The notes under the pieces are model-generated. The model did not search any database. It was not told the origin of the DNA and saw only the letters and a program-made list of their open reading frames with translations. The position numbers and the translations under genes are program-made. 64,000 nt of DNA, taken from Rhizodiscina lignyota (lineage: Eukaryota; Ascomycota; Dothideomycetes; Aulographales; Rhizodiscinaceae). Within the stretch, counting starts at the first letter, position 1. Each line of letters opens with the position of its first letter. Below, one piece after another: positions 41,808-52,611 of this stretch. The DNA lies in assembly GCA_010015805.1 (NCBI GenBank), contig ML978132.1:124001-188000 (forward strand), in the 5' to 3' direction.

Positions 41808-42630
41808 CGTGAACGTTTATCTGAAGCGCGCAGCGGTTTGAGGTTCGGTCAGGATCGTATTGTTTATGTTTGGAGCAATTATAGTCGAGGATGGTTACTG
41901 CGTCGTGGGTCTGTGGAGTTGTGGGTCATTTGCGAGGCCGTGAATCGTGTGGGCGGGGAGTACTTGGTGTTGGCGGAGTGCATTGAGGTTGTGGATGACG
42001 CAGGCGGTGCAATCGGGCACAAGCCACAGTCTTGGCATTTAGCCTCGAATTGAACCTCCTGCAGCCTCTTTCTCCCCGCATCATCTTCCTCTCTTCACAC
42101 CACATTTGCACAATGATAGAGGACTTCTTGTGTTTAGATGAAGCCGTTTCAGGTAGGCGTTGGATTTTTAGAGTTCCGCACTAGGCATCATCTTCTGCAT
42201 CTACATACCGAAGGATCACTCACACTCCGAAATATCGTAGCACTGCAACTCCTTGGGCAGAGTCCAGCAGAATGGATATTGGACAACCAACCATCCCCTA
42301 TCAGCGACTCGAAAAATGGGAGTACGATATTTCCTTGGTATCGGTAAACGTTTCAATGCATTACAACACGATTCATCAGGATCAACTCCTTTCTACGAGA
42401 TGAGTAAATTCCAAAGCAATGCGGCATATTCTTCTGGCAGGTAAACGAAAAAAGACGTTTTCCAAACGAAGATACCATTGTGATCTATTATTAATGCTGA
42501 GATTCGAGAATGACCGTATTTTTAGATATTAGACGGCAGCATCAACTCTGCAAAGAACGACCAACGACTCCCGCCACCTTATCAAACGTCAAGTTTAGCA
42601 TGACAGGTTGCTAATAAATCAACTTTTCGC
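41808..42630. other. Intergenic, no gene seen
   Basis: 820 bp: promoter of RVS161 and 3' flank of the GFA-family gene. AT-rich from about 42,440 to 42,620. No supported frame. Confidence 0.55.
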
Positions 42631-43109
42631 TTAAGCCATGGTCTTCAGCTGAGCAGCATTGGGAGCCTGCGGGACCCAGTCGACTCGGTTCGGCGAGAAC
42701 ATCTCCGCACCCGGCTTCGCGTTCGACAGCGTTGACATATCATCCATGACACCAACCTTTATGATCTTGGTATCTGGCACAGTCGGAGTCTCGAGCCAAA
42801 GTGTTGTACCGCAGCTGCCGCAGAAGAAGTTTGTCGCCTTGTTGCCGGAGGCAGTGTTTTCTTTAATATAGGTCTTGGGTGTGCCAGAGATTAGCTTGAA
42901 TGCGTTGTCTGGAACGACGATGTTGGAGCTGAAGACGCTTCCAGATTGCTTCTTGCATCCGTTACAGTGGCAGAGGGCCTATACACAAGCTTCGTTAGCA
43001 TGGCAATCACAAGCATTGACTGCTATGAGGAGCTGAGACATACCTTTAACGCAGGTTCCCCCTCGTAGGCGATCTTGATGTCTCCGCAAAGACAGCTTCC
43101 GGAAAGCAT
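42631..43109 (-). CDS. GFA/CENP-V family zinc protein
   Basis: Member of the glutathione-dependent formaldehyde-activating-enzyme-like family, small zinc proteins of mostly unknown substrate. Two exons, 43109..43044 and 42978..42631 (65-bp intron), give 137 residues. Zinc ligands are visible: Cys6-x-Cys8 (GSCLCGD), then CHCNGC (Cys25, Cys27, Cys30) and FFCGSCGTTLW. The chain ends ...DWVPQAPNAAQLKTMA, typical of fungal members. A good TATA box lies upstream at 43281-43288, suggesting an inducible promoter. Confidence 0.9.
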
Positions 43110-43280
43110 TCTGACAGAGAAATATGACGAATTGGTCGAAGAAATCGAAGATCAAGTTGTTTCGTGGAAATGTAAGTCCTGTTTGATCTTGTAGCTTGCG
43201 CTTATTTGAGTATAATCGGCACAGGTCTTTATGTTGTAATGGTGTGAGACTGTCTTTCTCAATAGCGCAACATCGCCTAC

Positions 43281-43288
43281 CTTTTATA
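43281..43288 (-). promoter_or_regulatory. TATA box upstream of the GFA-family gene
   Basis: On the - strand the sequence reads TATAAAAG, a consensus TATA element, 172 bp before the start codon at 43109. Few other genes in this window have such a clear TATA. Role inferred from sequence and position. Confidence 0.5.
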
Positions 43289-43546
43289 CTTAAAGGTCTG
43301 AGAAATATTCATGACACGTCTTCGCTTTGACCGAGTGCACACTGTGCACATGGCCGCTATCTACCCTCTGCCGACTGCACGGGCTGATAACAGAAGAATT
43401 CCAATACTCGTGCGAAAGGCCAAGGCGGATTCTGAGACCAGTTGACAATTTCTCTACATCGAGCAAGAGAATGTAGCAATGAAGTCATGTCTGGGCCGCT
43501 TCACGACACGTTGAAAGTCGAATAGGAGCAGTTTCCACAAAGCGTA

Positions 43547-43813
43547 ATGACCCCGAGGCACGTGCAGGAAATTGTTTGGAATCTTGAGGCAAAATTACGG
43601 GCCGCAAGTGGACGCCGCAACGGCAGATGCGGCGAATGCACGGAGTCCGAGGGCGGACTGATATTCTTACAGAGACTGTTCGGGCCTCGAGACTCTGAAC
43701 ATGCAGCTAAGAAACATCGAACCCTTGAAGTAGATGCGATGACAGATTCTGGATTCGGGGGCCTCTCGTACGAGATCAGCGCTATGCCTGTTTGGGAAAT
43801 TGAAGGTATGTGA
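43547..43813 (+). CDS. Possible small orphan ORF
   Basis: ATG-initiated frame of 88 residues in the spacer between two - strand genes. Contains RCGEC and a short hydrophobic stretch, with no signal peptide and no family recognised. May be a fragment, an exon of a longer gene or chance. Included only because it has an ATG and lies in otherwise empty sequence. Confidence 0.15.
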   Translation: MTPRHVQEIVWNLEAKLRAASGRRNGRCGECTESEGGLIFLQRLFGPRDSEHAAKKHRTLEVDAMTDSGFGGLSYEISAMPVWEIEGM

Positions 43814-43925
43814 CTGAGAGGAATACGTATGTATGAACCAATCTTCCAGAAATGTCCAATTTGTCATGATTGCAACGCTCGGATGAACGATTTTGCTTGA
43901 TCAAAATGTCCCGCTTGACAAGTTC

Positions 43926-44513
43926 TCAAGCGTACACATGAGACCATCGACTTTGGCCTCTTACACCTTCTCCCGACAGTTCTGCCGCCTCAGGCGCTCC
44001 TTGTGTTCGTAGTCTCTCCTTTGACTCTCCCTTTAAGCATTTGTCAATCTCTTGAACCAGTGCCCATTCCTCAGGTGTCCAATTGTTTTGCGCTTGGTTG
44101 TTCCATAGTGTTACACGCCGTCGAATCTCTTCCATCGCTCCATCTGATCTTCTCTCCTTCTCTTCTTTTAGCCATCGGTTGGCTCTGAGCACGTTCCGCA
44201 TACTCCATATGTCAACGTCCAGTGCATATTTTAATCGCATCAACTCTCTACATTCATAGACGTCCTCTGAAGTTACTTCGGTGGCCCGAGTGGCTCCTTT
44301 TGCTGCCGCAACTTTTGCTGGAGGCGGCCGAAGTTTTGAAGCCGGTTGGAATTTTGATGTGATTTTTGTGATAGTCGCTTGAGAGACCGCGCCGTTCGAA
44401 GTAACGAGCGGTGGATATTTTGAAAGCACCGGGTCTTGAGGCGCAGGAGTCGTGGCGGCGCTCTTGAATCCTTCCGTCTTCCTTTTGGCCCAAGCAATGA
44501 GACTGGGTGCCAT
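43926..44513 (-). CDS. Small orphan protein with helical core
   Basis: 195 residues from the ATG at 44513 (MAPSLIAWAKRKTEGF); the frame extends six codons further only to a GTG. The first 85 residues are Ala/Pro/Ser/Thr-rich. The ordered part is VTSEDVYECRELMRLKYALDVDIWSMRNVLRANRWLKEEK followed by IRRRVTLWNNQAQNNWTPEEWALVQEIDKCLKG, two helical hairpins rich in Trp, Leu and Arg. The pattern is familiar from unnamed proteins of filamentous ascomycetes; I cannot give a function. It is followed upstream by a spacer without other genes. Confidence 0.6.
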   Translation of the reverse strand: MAPSLIAWAKRKTEGFKSAATTPAPQDPVLSKYPPLVTSNGAVSQATITKITSKFQPASKLRPPPAKVAAAKGATRATEVTSEDVYECRELMRLKYALDVDIWSMRNVLRANRWLKEEKERRSDGAMEEIRRRVTLWNNQAQNNWTPEEWALVQEIDKCLKGESKERLRTQGAPEAAELSGEGVRGQSRWSHVYA

Positions 44514-45300
44514 GGCTGAAAGATCGATCACGTCTTCTTCTCTGTGGAGTTCACGTTAGTGTCCGAGGAGAGAGTTATATTGGAAACGCACAGTGTATAA
44601 GTTCACTCCAGGAATAACATGGAGTAGTGTTATCTGCAGAATCTGTTTGCAATCACGGTGTGTCCCTACATCACGCACACGGGCTCGGCTGCGAGGCTCT
44701 CACGAGATTGTTGAGCGCTTAGCCAGAGAGTGAAGTTCCAGCCTTGTGCCATTGCTGGTACGCGCTCCATGGGTGGCAGATATGCAAAACCACACATCAA
44801 GTAACTCGCTGAAAAGGGCAGGCGGCGGTGCTTGGGCGCTGCGGGTTGCTCGATCACGCGCGGAGTCCATGTACAATCTGTTGGATAAGACTATCCAGGC
44901 TGGCAATGAGGCAAACGACGCAGGCATCGTGCATCATGCATTCCTTCCGTCCCGAGTCAAGAGGGCGAGGTCGAAGAACCCTAATATTGGTGCCTCAGGC
45001 GCATCCCACAGCCTTGCTGCAACTCATAAGTTACACTAGGAAAATTACAGAACAATCATGGTTTTTGGTTTCGAAACACATTTTCCTAAACAGGTATCGC
45101 TCAGAATCACGTTCAATTTCACGCGACGCGTCCGCGACAAGGCCAGCCACGCTTCAATATCCGATTTTGCATCATCAAAGGCTTATGCGGTCTCAACTTC
45201 ACTTTACAACCCTGAGAATATGGCAGACAGCTTAGTTTGCGTGAGCCGTAGTTCACCATCAAATTGATATTTCTCTCTTAGAGCGCTCCTTGTCTCTTAT
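44514..45300. other. Intergenic, no gene seen
   Basis: 790 bp: upstream of the small orphan and 3' flank of the Hsp70-like gene. Frames present on + are not ATG-led or look random. No repeats. Confidence 0.5.
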
Positions 45301-47461
45301 TCAGACGCCACTGAAAAACTCTGGACCATCTCCATAAAGATCGAAAGACTCTGATGCGACTTCTTTTCCTGCAAAGCTCATTGTGTACTTGACTTGGTTG
45401 TCTACGCGGATGGTGAGCTTTAATTTAGCGGTGAAGAACAGCTTCCCGTCTTCTGAGGATTTCTCGCGGTCAAATTGCTTCAGGTCACACTCCGTAAGAT
45501 CAAGAATCATCTCACGGACGTCACTTGTGTCTAAGCGTGTCATTAGCAATCTGATCTCCACCCCTCTCCATTTAAAGGATACTTACGGCTCGGTACCTTG
45601 GAGAACGTCTCGGGCGGCGTGTCCTCGTCACAAGCGACTAATGTTGCTCTGAATTTCCTCTCATCCTTGCTTCCAAATTTCCGACCAATATCTACGGATT
45701 GCTCAATGGGTCTGTCGGAGAAAATGCCATCACCTTTTCGCACGAGCCATGTCATTTGGCTTTCCGCACGTCTCATCCCATCGAATCGATCAGCGTACAC
45801 GTCCGTTTCGGAGTGTTGCCACGATGCGAACGTGTGGGACAAAACTATGCCGAAATGCCTGGGACATGCAAAGGCAGTGATTTTGCCACCACTTCCATAA
45901 CCCATGCCTTTGGCAACAGCTCCAAAAAGGACCGCAGCTTGAGGATTCGGTCCACGATAGACCTCGATCCGGTCTCTTTCTCTCGCAAACCGTCTCACCT
46001 CATTGAGCAAATGGTCACTATTGGCGAACCCACCTGACAGGAAGATGCATCTGGTTTTAGATCTCGCTCTCTCCACCTGCGTTATTTGAGCAGAAATCAG
46101 ATCAACAACCCCTTCCACGCAAGGTTCGAAGATCTCCCGCATAGTCTCGGCTGTTATTCGTATCTCGCCATTCATGATGTCGTTCTCCTGATTGTCGTCA
46201 ATCCCTAAACTATTTGGCAGCTCAATATAATTCTCTTTTGCTGCGCTGGGATCCCCAAATGCTCGTTTAATGGGCTCGAACTCGCTCATAACTCGCCGGA
46301 GATCCGGGCCCATGACTTTATGGGCGCTGAGATCTTGCTCCGGTGATTCTTGGGCAAGCTTGCTGTAGATGTCTTCCCCAAGTTTCCTTTGAAGCCACTT
46401 TCGGAATTCTCGGTCGATGAATGATGCTCCGCATCTGCTACCTGGATTTCGATTAGCTTGCGTTACATCAGCCAGTTCCTTTACGCACTTCCGGCCCAAC
46501 CAATTTGTGCCATCCTAAATTCTGGAGTCACAGACGTGATCCGGTACGATATAACATCCTGTTTTGGGATTTCTCAGTTCTGTCGTTGTCGTTCATCATG
46601 GCGTACTCACAGCTGTTCCTCCACCTGCGTCGCACAGTATAAATGAATCGCCCTATGAGTTGATCAGCGATCATCGGTAATGATGCCCTTGCAACGTTAT
46701 AATCGTACTTCTCTGATCCTCAAATGGCCCTGGCGGTGTACTTCCGTCAATGTGTACAGAGCCGCAGCTTCAGGTTCCGAGACGAAGATGATCTGATGAA
46801 GTGTGGGGAAGTTCATCTGGTCAAAACCGGCCTGTGTCACTGCCTGGAATGTCCGATTCCTCGCGGGCGCCGACCACTCTGCAGGAATTGTGACCACCAA
46901 GTCGATCGGCACCGTTTGTCTGACCGTTTCGTTACGGCTGTTATCTCGATCCAGCTCATCTGTTACATATTCACGGATTTTCATGAGGAAATTTGTTGCA
47001 ATTTCGACAGCTGTACGCGCCGGATACTTTGGAAAACCTCCAGGGGCTTTTCGGAGTTCTGCGAACTTAAGATTCATCATCCCCTTGAGGGCTGATAGTA
47101 TAGACTTGAGCTCCTCCACGCGGTCTTGTGGTTCGAATTCCAGTTTAGTAAATGCTACGGTGAGCGACCCCGGGTAGATGTTCGCGCCCCATTGTTTCGC
47201 TGCATCAGGAGCCGACTCATAAGATATCTCTGACGGCACCTTTTCGCCGCTGTAGGTTCCTTGATTCCCAGGCCAGGAGGTTATGGCGCGTATCTGCCTA
47301 AAATCTAACCCGGTGTCGCCATCTCTCACTTGGCCGTGTGCAAAGCGTATGTCATAGTCAGTACAGAAGTTAATTTGTCGAGATGGATCATACGTATCTG
47401 TGAAAGTTGTTCCATAGTCTACCGCGAACACAAGTCGCGTGCTCGCGCCTACGTTTGCCAT
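45301..47461 (-). CDS. Hsp70-like actin-fold ATPase
   Basis: Fungal Hsp70-like protein lacking the usual substrate-binding domain. Five exons, 47461..46709, 46652..46611 (14 codons), 46558..46489, 46441..45587 and 45530..45301 (introns 47-56 bp), encode 649 residues. Phosphate-1 loop VFAVDYGTTFTD (about 11-22), the VTIPAEWSAPARNRTFQAVTQAGF block, FVSEPEAAALYTL, phosphate-2 loop LCDAGGGTADVISYRI (formed across the 42-nt exon), and adenosine motif IFLSGGFANSDHLLNEV are all present. After the ATPase core comes a beta-rich C-terminal region ending in GDGPEFFSGV. The exact role of such proteins is unknown; they are multiplied in filamentous ascomycetes. It is divergent from the coiled-coil gene. 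Confidence 0.9.
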
Positions 47462-48192
47462 GTGCTACGACTCCGAAGGACTCCAGCGCAAGATTGGGAA
47501 CAAAATTGATGGATGTAGATGCATCTACTCGGCAGTTTCTTGGAATCCACAAATCAGATTTCTCGATGTCTTTACAGGAACAGGGACGTCGCCAGACGTG
47601 AGCTATCTTTGGCGTTTTCGCGGAACCTTTTAGACATTTGTGAACTGGAGAGGTGCGGCAGACTTATTAACGGGCCAGCCTTGCACACCGATACGACACG
47701 ACATGCACTTTTAAAAGTGCCCATCGTTAATTTTCAATACAGAAATTTCATTGAATTATAGCCTTGCGGCAAAGGGTGTTGTACTGTACTAGGCACCTGA
47801 GCGCTGTCGATCCGCAAGGCTGGCCAGTCCCACGCCACTGTCTGCATCTCGGCTCCTGCAGCTGCAAGTTTGCCTGACACGATTCATCCCATGCAGCCTT
47901 GCTTGAACTCGTTCGAGTGGACCTCCGAGATGCCCTCCTCAAGCCCTTAGCCTCACAAGCTCAGCAGGTAAGTGTTTGGGTTCTGCCGCTGTCATCAGGG
48001 ACGCACAAGGCTGCACTAGCTTTTTTCTCTCGAGGCACAGCTTGACCTAGCTTGAGACTTTTGCATTCGCGCTTGCCTTCGACACTTTTCACGCAGTTCT
48101 TATTTGTGAAGTCTGTAGTTGCTAACCTCCCACATTGAAAGGGAAACGCATTCCAGAAGATCTAAACTCATCATCTAAGAGCTTCAATTGTC
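47462..48192. other. Divergent promoter, Hsp70-like / coiled-coil gene
   Basis: 730 bp without a supported gene. No heat-shock element of the nGAAn alternating type was noticed on inspection. Confidence 0.5.
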
Positions 48193-49981
48193 ATGACTAA
48201 GATCTTAGGGATTCAGATCGGTTCTTCTAAGTCTAAAGACGATTCTACTTCTAAACGCCATCTATCAGAGCAGCCTCAACGTGGTCATGCGGGTTCACGG
48301 AATCACGGTAAGTCTCACTACCAAACAGATTTTCTGCGTCTTCCGGACTCACTATCAAACAGATTTTCTCAGCCATGCAGCTAGACCGGACGAGCCGCCG
48401 TTGGACATGAAGCAATACGAGAATTACATTCGCAGAAGAGCGGAGGATGTCGTGGAGATGCTGCGAAAAGTAGACGGAAAGCACAAACCTCTTGATTCCA
48501 AGGCTGATCCCTGTGACAATCTCTACAATGTCCAGAGAGATTTACTTTCTCATTTCGAAAAAATGTTGAAGGACGAAACTCCACTGCGGAAGGAAAACGC
48601 TAAAATGCGGGGGGAGAAAGCTGCAATGCAAGAGGCACTGAAAGGTAAAGAGGATGATCTTGAGGACGCAAAGAAAAGATGGCAGAAAACACTGGATGAT
48701 GCGAGGGTCGAAATGCGAAAGTTGGGCGACCAAAACACCGTACTTCGCAATGATCTCGGAAATCGTGATAGAGTCCACCAGAATGCCGTGAAGGCCATCG
48801 AAGAACGCCACAGAGTCCAACTCGAGCAACACCGCACTCACGCGACGCAATTAGAGGGGGTTATTGAGAATAACAAGCTATACTATGAGGGCCAAATGTA
48901 CAAGATTAGAGAGGAATACAACCAAAAGCTCGCAGATGTGGAAGATGCGTGCGCCGCAGAAGTTGCAAAGCTTGAGAAGCAGCACAATCAAGAAGTGACA
49001 ACGTTAAAAACCGATTCCGAGAAGGAGAGGAAGTTGATGTTATCGAGGCATAAGGGCGAAAAGGATGAGCTGAATTCAAAGATGCAGAGGATGGAGACAG
49101 TTCACGGCCAGGAGTCCGTGAGGCTGAAAAATGCATTGGTCACTCCAGCGGATGCCATACCAGCTCTGACTGACAGTGATCTCAAGGATCAAGTGAAAGA
49201 GCTGAGGACCCTGATTGTTTCTCTCTCTAGGGCTCCTTTCTGGTCGAGACCTGCGCCCGATGCACAGACACTCGGGCAGTTACATGGACAGGGTGATCTT
49301 GCTCGACGAGTACCATCAAAACACCTTCGATATATACTCGAGAGCGTGATATGGAAGATCATTATTGACGGGTTCTTTATTCCTCAATTTGGATTCCAGT
49401 CTCTTGGATCTTACGGTCGTCATGTCCTAAATGAATGGTGCCGACTGTTCAACAGAGGTAGACCCATATCTCTGGCGCTCTGAGTGTAAAGCTAATCTGT
49501 ACTAGATTCCTCGACAGATTCGTTTCCACGTCCGGATGGGCTCGCCGAGCAGTGGAGATCCGTGACCTTCGAACAGCTCCGACGAAAAAGAACCCAACCA
49601 AGTGCAATCACTGAATTCATCAGAAGCTCTGAGGAAAACTTTGAAACTGTCCTTCGAAAGCTCATCACCGCCTTCGGAAAGGTGTCTTCAGACAATAAGC
49701 AAGACGACATGCAGGTCATCGCGGAGAAAGCACGGTCACTCGCGCTTCTCTTCGGGACGCAGCGGGCAAGGCTGGAACTGTACCTTCCACAGCCAAACCA
49801 GAGGTTTGGCAACGGAGATCCCGCAATTGAGAACTGTAACGATTCGATGCCTCACAGCAGCTCTGGGGGCGTAGTGCTTTTCGGTGTGTCCCCAGGGCTA
49901 AGGAAACAGGGCGACGCTCGTGGGGGCTCTTTGGATCGTATTGACGACCTGCAGCCTGCTATGGTTTATCTTGGTGCTTGA
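48193..49981 (+). CDS. Coiled-coil orphan protein
   Basis: Three exons, 48193..48307, 48381..49457 and 49506..49981 (introns 73 and 48 bp), encode 555 residues. The N-terminus (MTKILGIQIGSSKSKDD) is short and basic. About residues 55-325 form long charged heptad-like helices (RGEKAAMQEALKGKEDDLED, ARVEMRKLGDQN, YNQKLADVEDACAAEVAKLEKQ). A globular C-terminal part follows with ILESVIWKIIIDGFFIPQFGF and FIRSSEENFETVLRKLITAFGKV. No motif of a named family is visible. The first intron contains a 22-nt direct repeat that duplicates a possible acceptor (48314-48335 and 48348-48369). The first exon ends in CAC G and rejoins as His-Ala-Arg, which fixes the splice. Confidence 0.75.
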
Positions 49982-50858
49982 TGTCCGAGACTCCAATCGT
50001 AGTTCGTGTGTGCAGACCTCGTACTCCGCCTGTATCTAGTGGCTCGCAACTATGCAGGCACCTTGAATCGTTGCACCCTGCTGCTTAGCGCTCTTCAAGC
50101 TTGCACTCTGACCGGCGTCTGTACCACGGCACAACTGTGAAGCATGCCATGTGACGAGAAGCCTCGTTTCCCAGGTCCTTGCCGACTGGTTTGCATTACT
50201 CCGTAGGGTGAGGCTCATCCTGTCAAGGACGTCGAGTCGCATCTCTTTCGCCTTGATACGAACTCAGCTTGATGCCTTGTGGAGCGCGGACCGTTGCATA
50301 TGTATGACCATGCCATTATTCATCAGGCCGAGGGACATTGGTTAAGACAACTAGACAACGTATGATGAAAAGAAGTTGATACACGGGCCACTTGCACCCC
50401 TGAGACCCCGCAACCCAAGACGGGGCGCGGACCGCCTGTAAGGCTGTGTCAACCCTGAACCTTGTTACGATACCTTGCTACCTTGAGCTTTCGGTGGAGA
50501 AATCTATCCGGGCCGGTGTATCTAGATATTCCGCCAGCATTGCTTCGACCGCAAGGCTGAAGGATTGTAGACAGTTTCTTCAATTCGCCGCAGGCAATAG
50601 CGAGTGCTAAGACTTGCCATGCTGGCCCTCGCTGGCATCATGATGGGCTATATTGACCACTCAGGTCATATCTCTCTAGTCTCGCGACAGCGTGTTGTGG
50701 CGCCCCCTTCAACTCGTTTGCACTCACTCTACTCTCCCATCCCTCTCATGGAATTCGAATATTACCATTCGTTCATTAGTCTATTCAGATATATTCCAAT
50801 CTCTTGATATATATTGTGGGCCCAATCGCAATACTAGAGAACTTCGGACACCCTCAGG
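49982..50858. other. Intergenic, no gene seen
   Basis: 880 bp between two + strand genes. Open frames are short and not conserved-looking. A CT-rich stretch precedes the next start (50,700-50,760). Confidence 0.5.
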
Positions 50859-52217
50859 ATGGCACATGTTTCCCCCGTCGACCTCGAGGTCATTAGCGAT
50901 TTGTACGAAAACATTGAGCGCAATCCCCCCGCCATAGATGCCAGGGAGCTATTGATTGGACAATGGCTCAACGCTGGAGAGATGGAAATGGCCAAAGGCG
51001 CTGCAGAGGAGCTTCTGGTCGTCGCACCGTCCAACGCTTTGGCGCAGAGCATTCTCCAAAAGCAATCGCCTAAACCGAAAAGCTCAAGAAAAACATCTCT
51101 CAAGAAGTCTGCATCTTCTACGCCGGAGCCCTCTCGTTTAGCGAAAAGTACATCAAGAGTTAAAACGCGAAATGGCCAGGCTGAGCAATCAAGCCCCGAC
51201 AGAAAGATCCTAGAGAAGGACTTAACTAATGCTCATGCTTGCCTGGTAGCTCGCGCGAAGGGTCTACTAAGAGATGTTACAGTGGTGCGAAACATCCTGG
51301 GCCCACAAGTGGAAGATGGGGGTCCTTTCGGAGAACCCAAGACTCTCTTGGCTGACCTTAAAGCACTTTCTGAAGGCCGGATCAGCGAGGTCGTCACAGG
51401 GAAAATCCCACAAAGTGCGCGGGCACTGGCACGTTCCATGGTCTACAATGAGAGCGCCGCTCCTGGTCTTGCCCTCGACGATCTCGAATACTTCATTCGA
51501 TGGATGCAAGCGGAACACGAATCAGACAGTGATATTATTCGGGAAGCTGTCGCAAAACGAACGAATGTCCTGGCTGCAGCGCTGCCTGAGGAGCTTGAAT
51601 ACCTTGCCTATCAGGCAATGATGCATGCGGAGCATGAAATACTCGGACGGACTTACGTGAACGCGGAGACAATGGTCGCGTTCGAGCCTGTGGGAAGCAT
51701 TCCCAGAGAGCAATTTTGGGCCAGCGAGGACGGATATGCGTGGGACATGCAAGAGCTAGCGGGTGCTCTTTCGTCCAATGAAGGCGTCATGCGTAATCCG
51801 CTGAGCAGACAGATGTTCTCGCCAAACGATGTCCGTGCTATTATGCAGCACCCACTTTGCAAGCATCTTGGGGAGAAACGACGCCAGCAGGCACGGATGA
51901 GCCAAGGCGTCCGACTACCAACTATTCAGAAACTTGAAGAGCTTGCAGGAAAACTCTTGGCAGACCAGAGCGCCGATCTGACTGCTAGTCGGAAAGCCAT
52001 CGACGAATTTCTGAATTACAAGGCTTCCTTATTATCGACCGAGAGCGAGGCCATGGAATCGCTGCGAGTACCTGCAAAGGACAGCCACAGTGGGATCGCG
52101 TTTGACTGCAGCATTGGCGAGGCCCTGCGAGACGCTCAAGCTAACAAGGTTTGCATGCATAAGACTGGCGATTTCATTGGCCAGGCAGCGAAGTATTTGC
52201 GGTCGCACTTGGATTAG
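50859..52217 (+). CDS. Orphan protein with WASEDGYAWDM-type conserved core
   Basis: 452 residues, single exon, ATG at 50859. Residues 1-70 are helical and TPR-like (DLYENIERNPPAIDARELLIGQWLNAGEMEMAKGAAEELL...ALAQSILQ). A basic Ser/Lys-rich linker follows (72-115), then a helical region to about 270. The best ordered block is FWASEDGYAWDMQELAGALSSNEGVMRNPLSRQMFSPNDVRAIMQHPL (about 286-335). Its spacing of an initiating helix, MRNPLS turn and a second helix faintly recalls U-box folds. The U-box idea is my inference from the pattern, with no catalytic test available. It lies 395 bp upstream of, and in line with, the PARP-like gene, which makes a functional link possible. Confidence 0.7.
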   Translation: MAHVSPVDLEVISDLYENIERNPPAIDARELLIGQWLNAGEMEMAKGAAEELLVVAPSNALAQSILQKQSPKPKSSRKTSLKKSASSTPEPSRLAKSTSRVKTRNGQAEQSSPDRKILEKDLTNAHACLVARAKGLLRDVTVVRNILGPQVEDGGPFGEPKTLLADLKALSEGRISEVVTGKIPQSARALARSMVYNESAAPGLALDDLEYFIRWMQAEHESDSDIIREAVAKRTNVLAAALPEELEYLAYQAMMHAEHEILGRTYVNAETMVAFEPVGSIPREQFWASEDGYAWDMQELAGALSSNEGVMRNPLSRQMFSPNDVRAIMQHPLCKHLGEKRRQQARMSQGVRLPTIQKLEELAGKLLADQSADLTASRKAIDEFLNYKASLLSTESEAMESLRVPAKDSHSGIAFDCSIGEALRDAQANKVCMHKTGDFIGQAAKYLRSHLD

Positions 52218-52611
52218 TTTAAGTGAGGCTGATCCGGGAGCCTACATCTGTTGCCTCGTTGCCTGCCAAGCCCGACGGAGGCCAGACCGAATTTCAAAAA
52301 CGCCTTATGACCGTCAGCATTGTAATAAATTTCCAGAACTCATTATTTCAGTGAATGTCCACTTCTTTTGGCCTTCGTTACGTTTGACTTCTATACTGTG
52401 TGATATTTCCTACCTCAGCAATTGTGATCCAAAGAGTCGTCCACAGTATGTAGGGCTTTTCTATGCGATACTTGACCTGAGCGGTTACCAGTTAATTTCA
52501 CTACCTGTTTAACCAATCAGGGCCTGGGCAACATTTGAGGTATCGTTGGGCGTCTCTAAACATCTGCTGTGGTTTTTGCCTCTTGATCATGAGGCTCTTC
52601 CATTCTTTCAG
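52218..52611. other. Spacer before the PARP-like gene, possible first exon
   Basis: 394 bp. The bases just before ATG 52612 (TTCTTTCAG) look like a 3' splice site and a GTATCG donor lies near 52540, so the PARP-like gene may have a short upstream exon or a 5'-leader intron here. Confidence 0.4.

Noticed and set aside
47340-47420. Possible intron after the first phosphate loop of the Hsp70-like protein
   Set aside because: A GTATGA donor and CTGAC branch are present, but the nearest AG breaks frame while the unspliced frame stays open, so I left it as exon.
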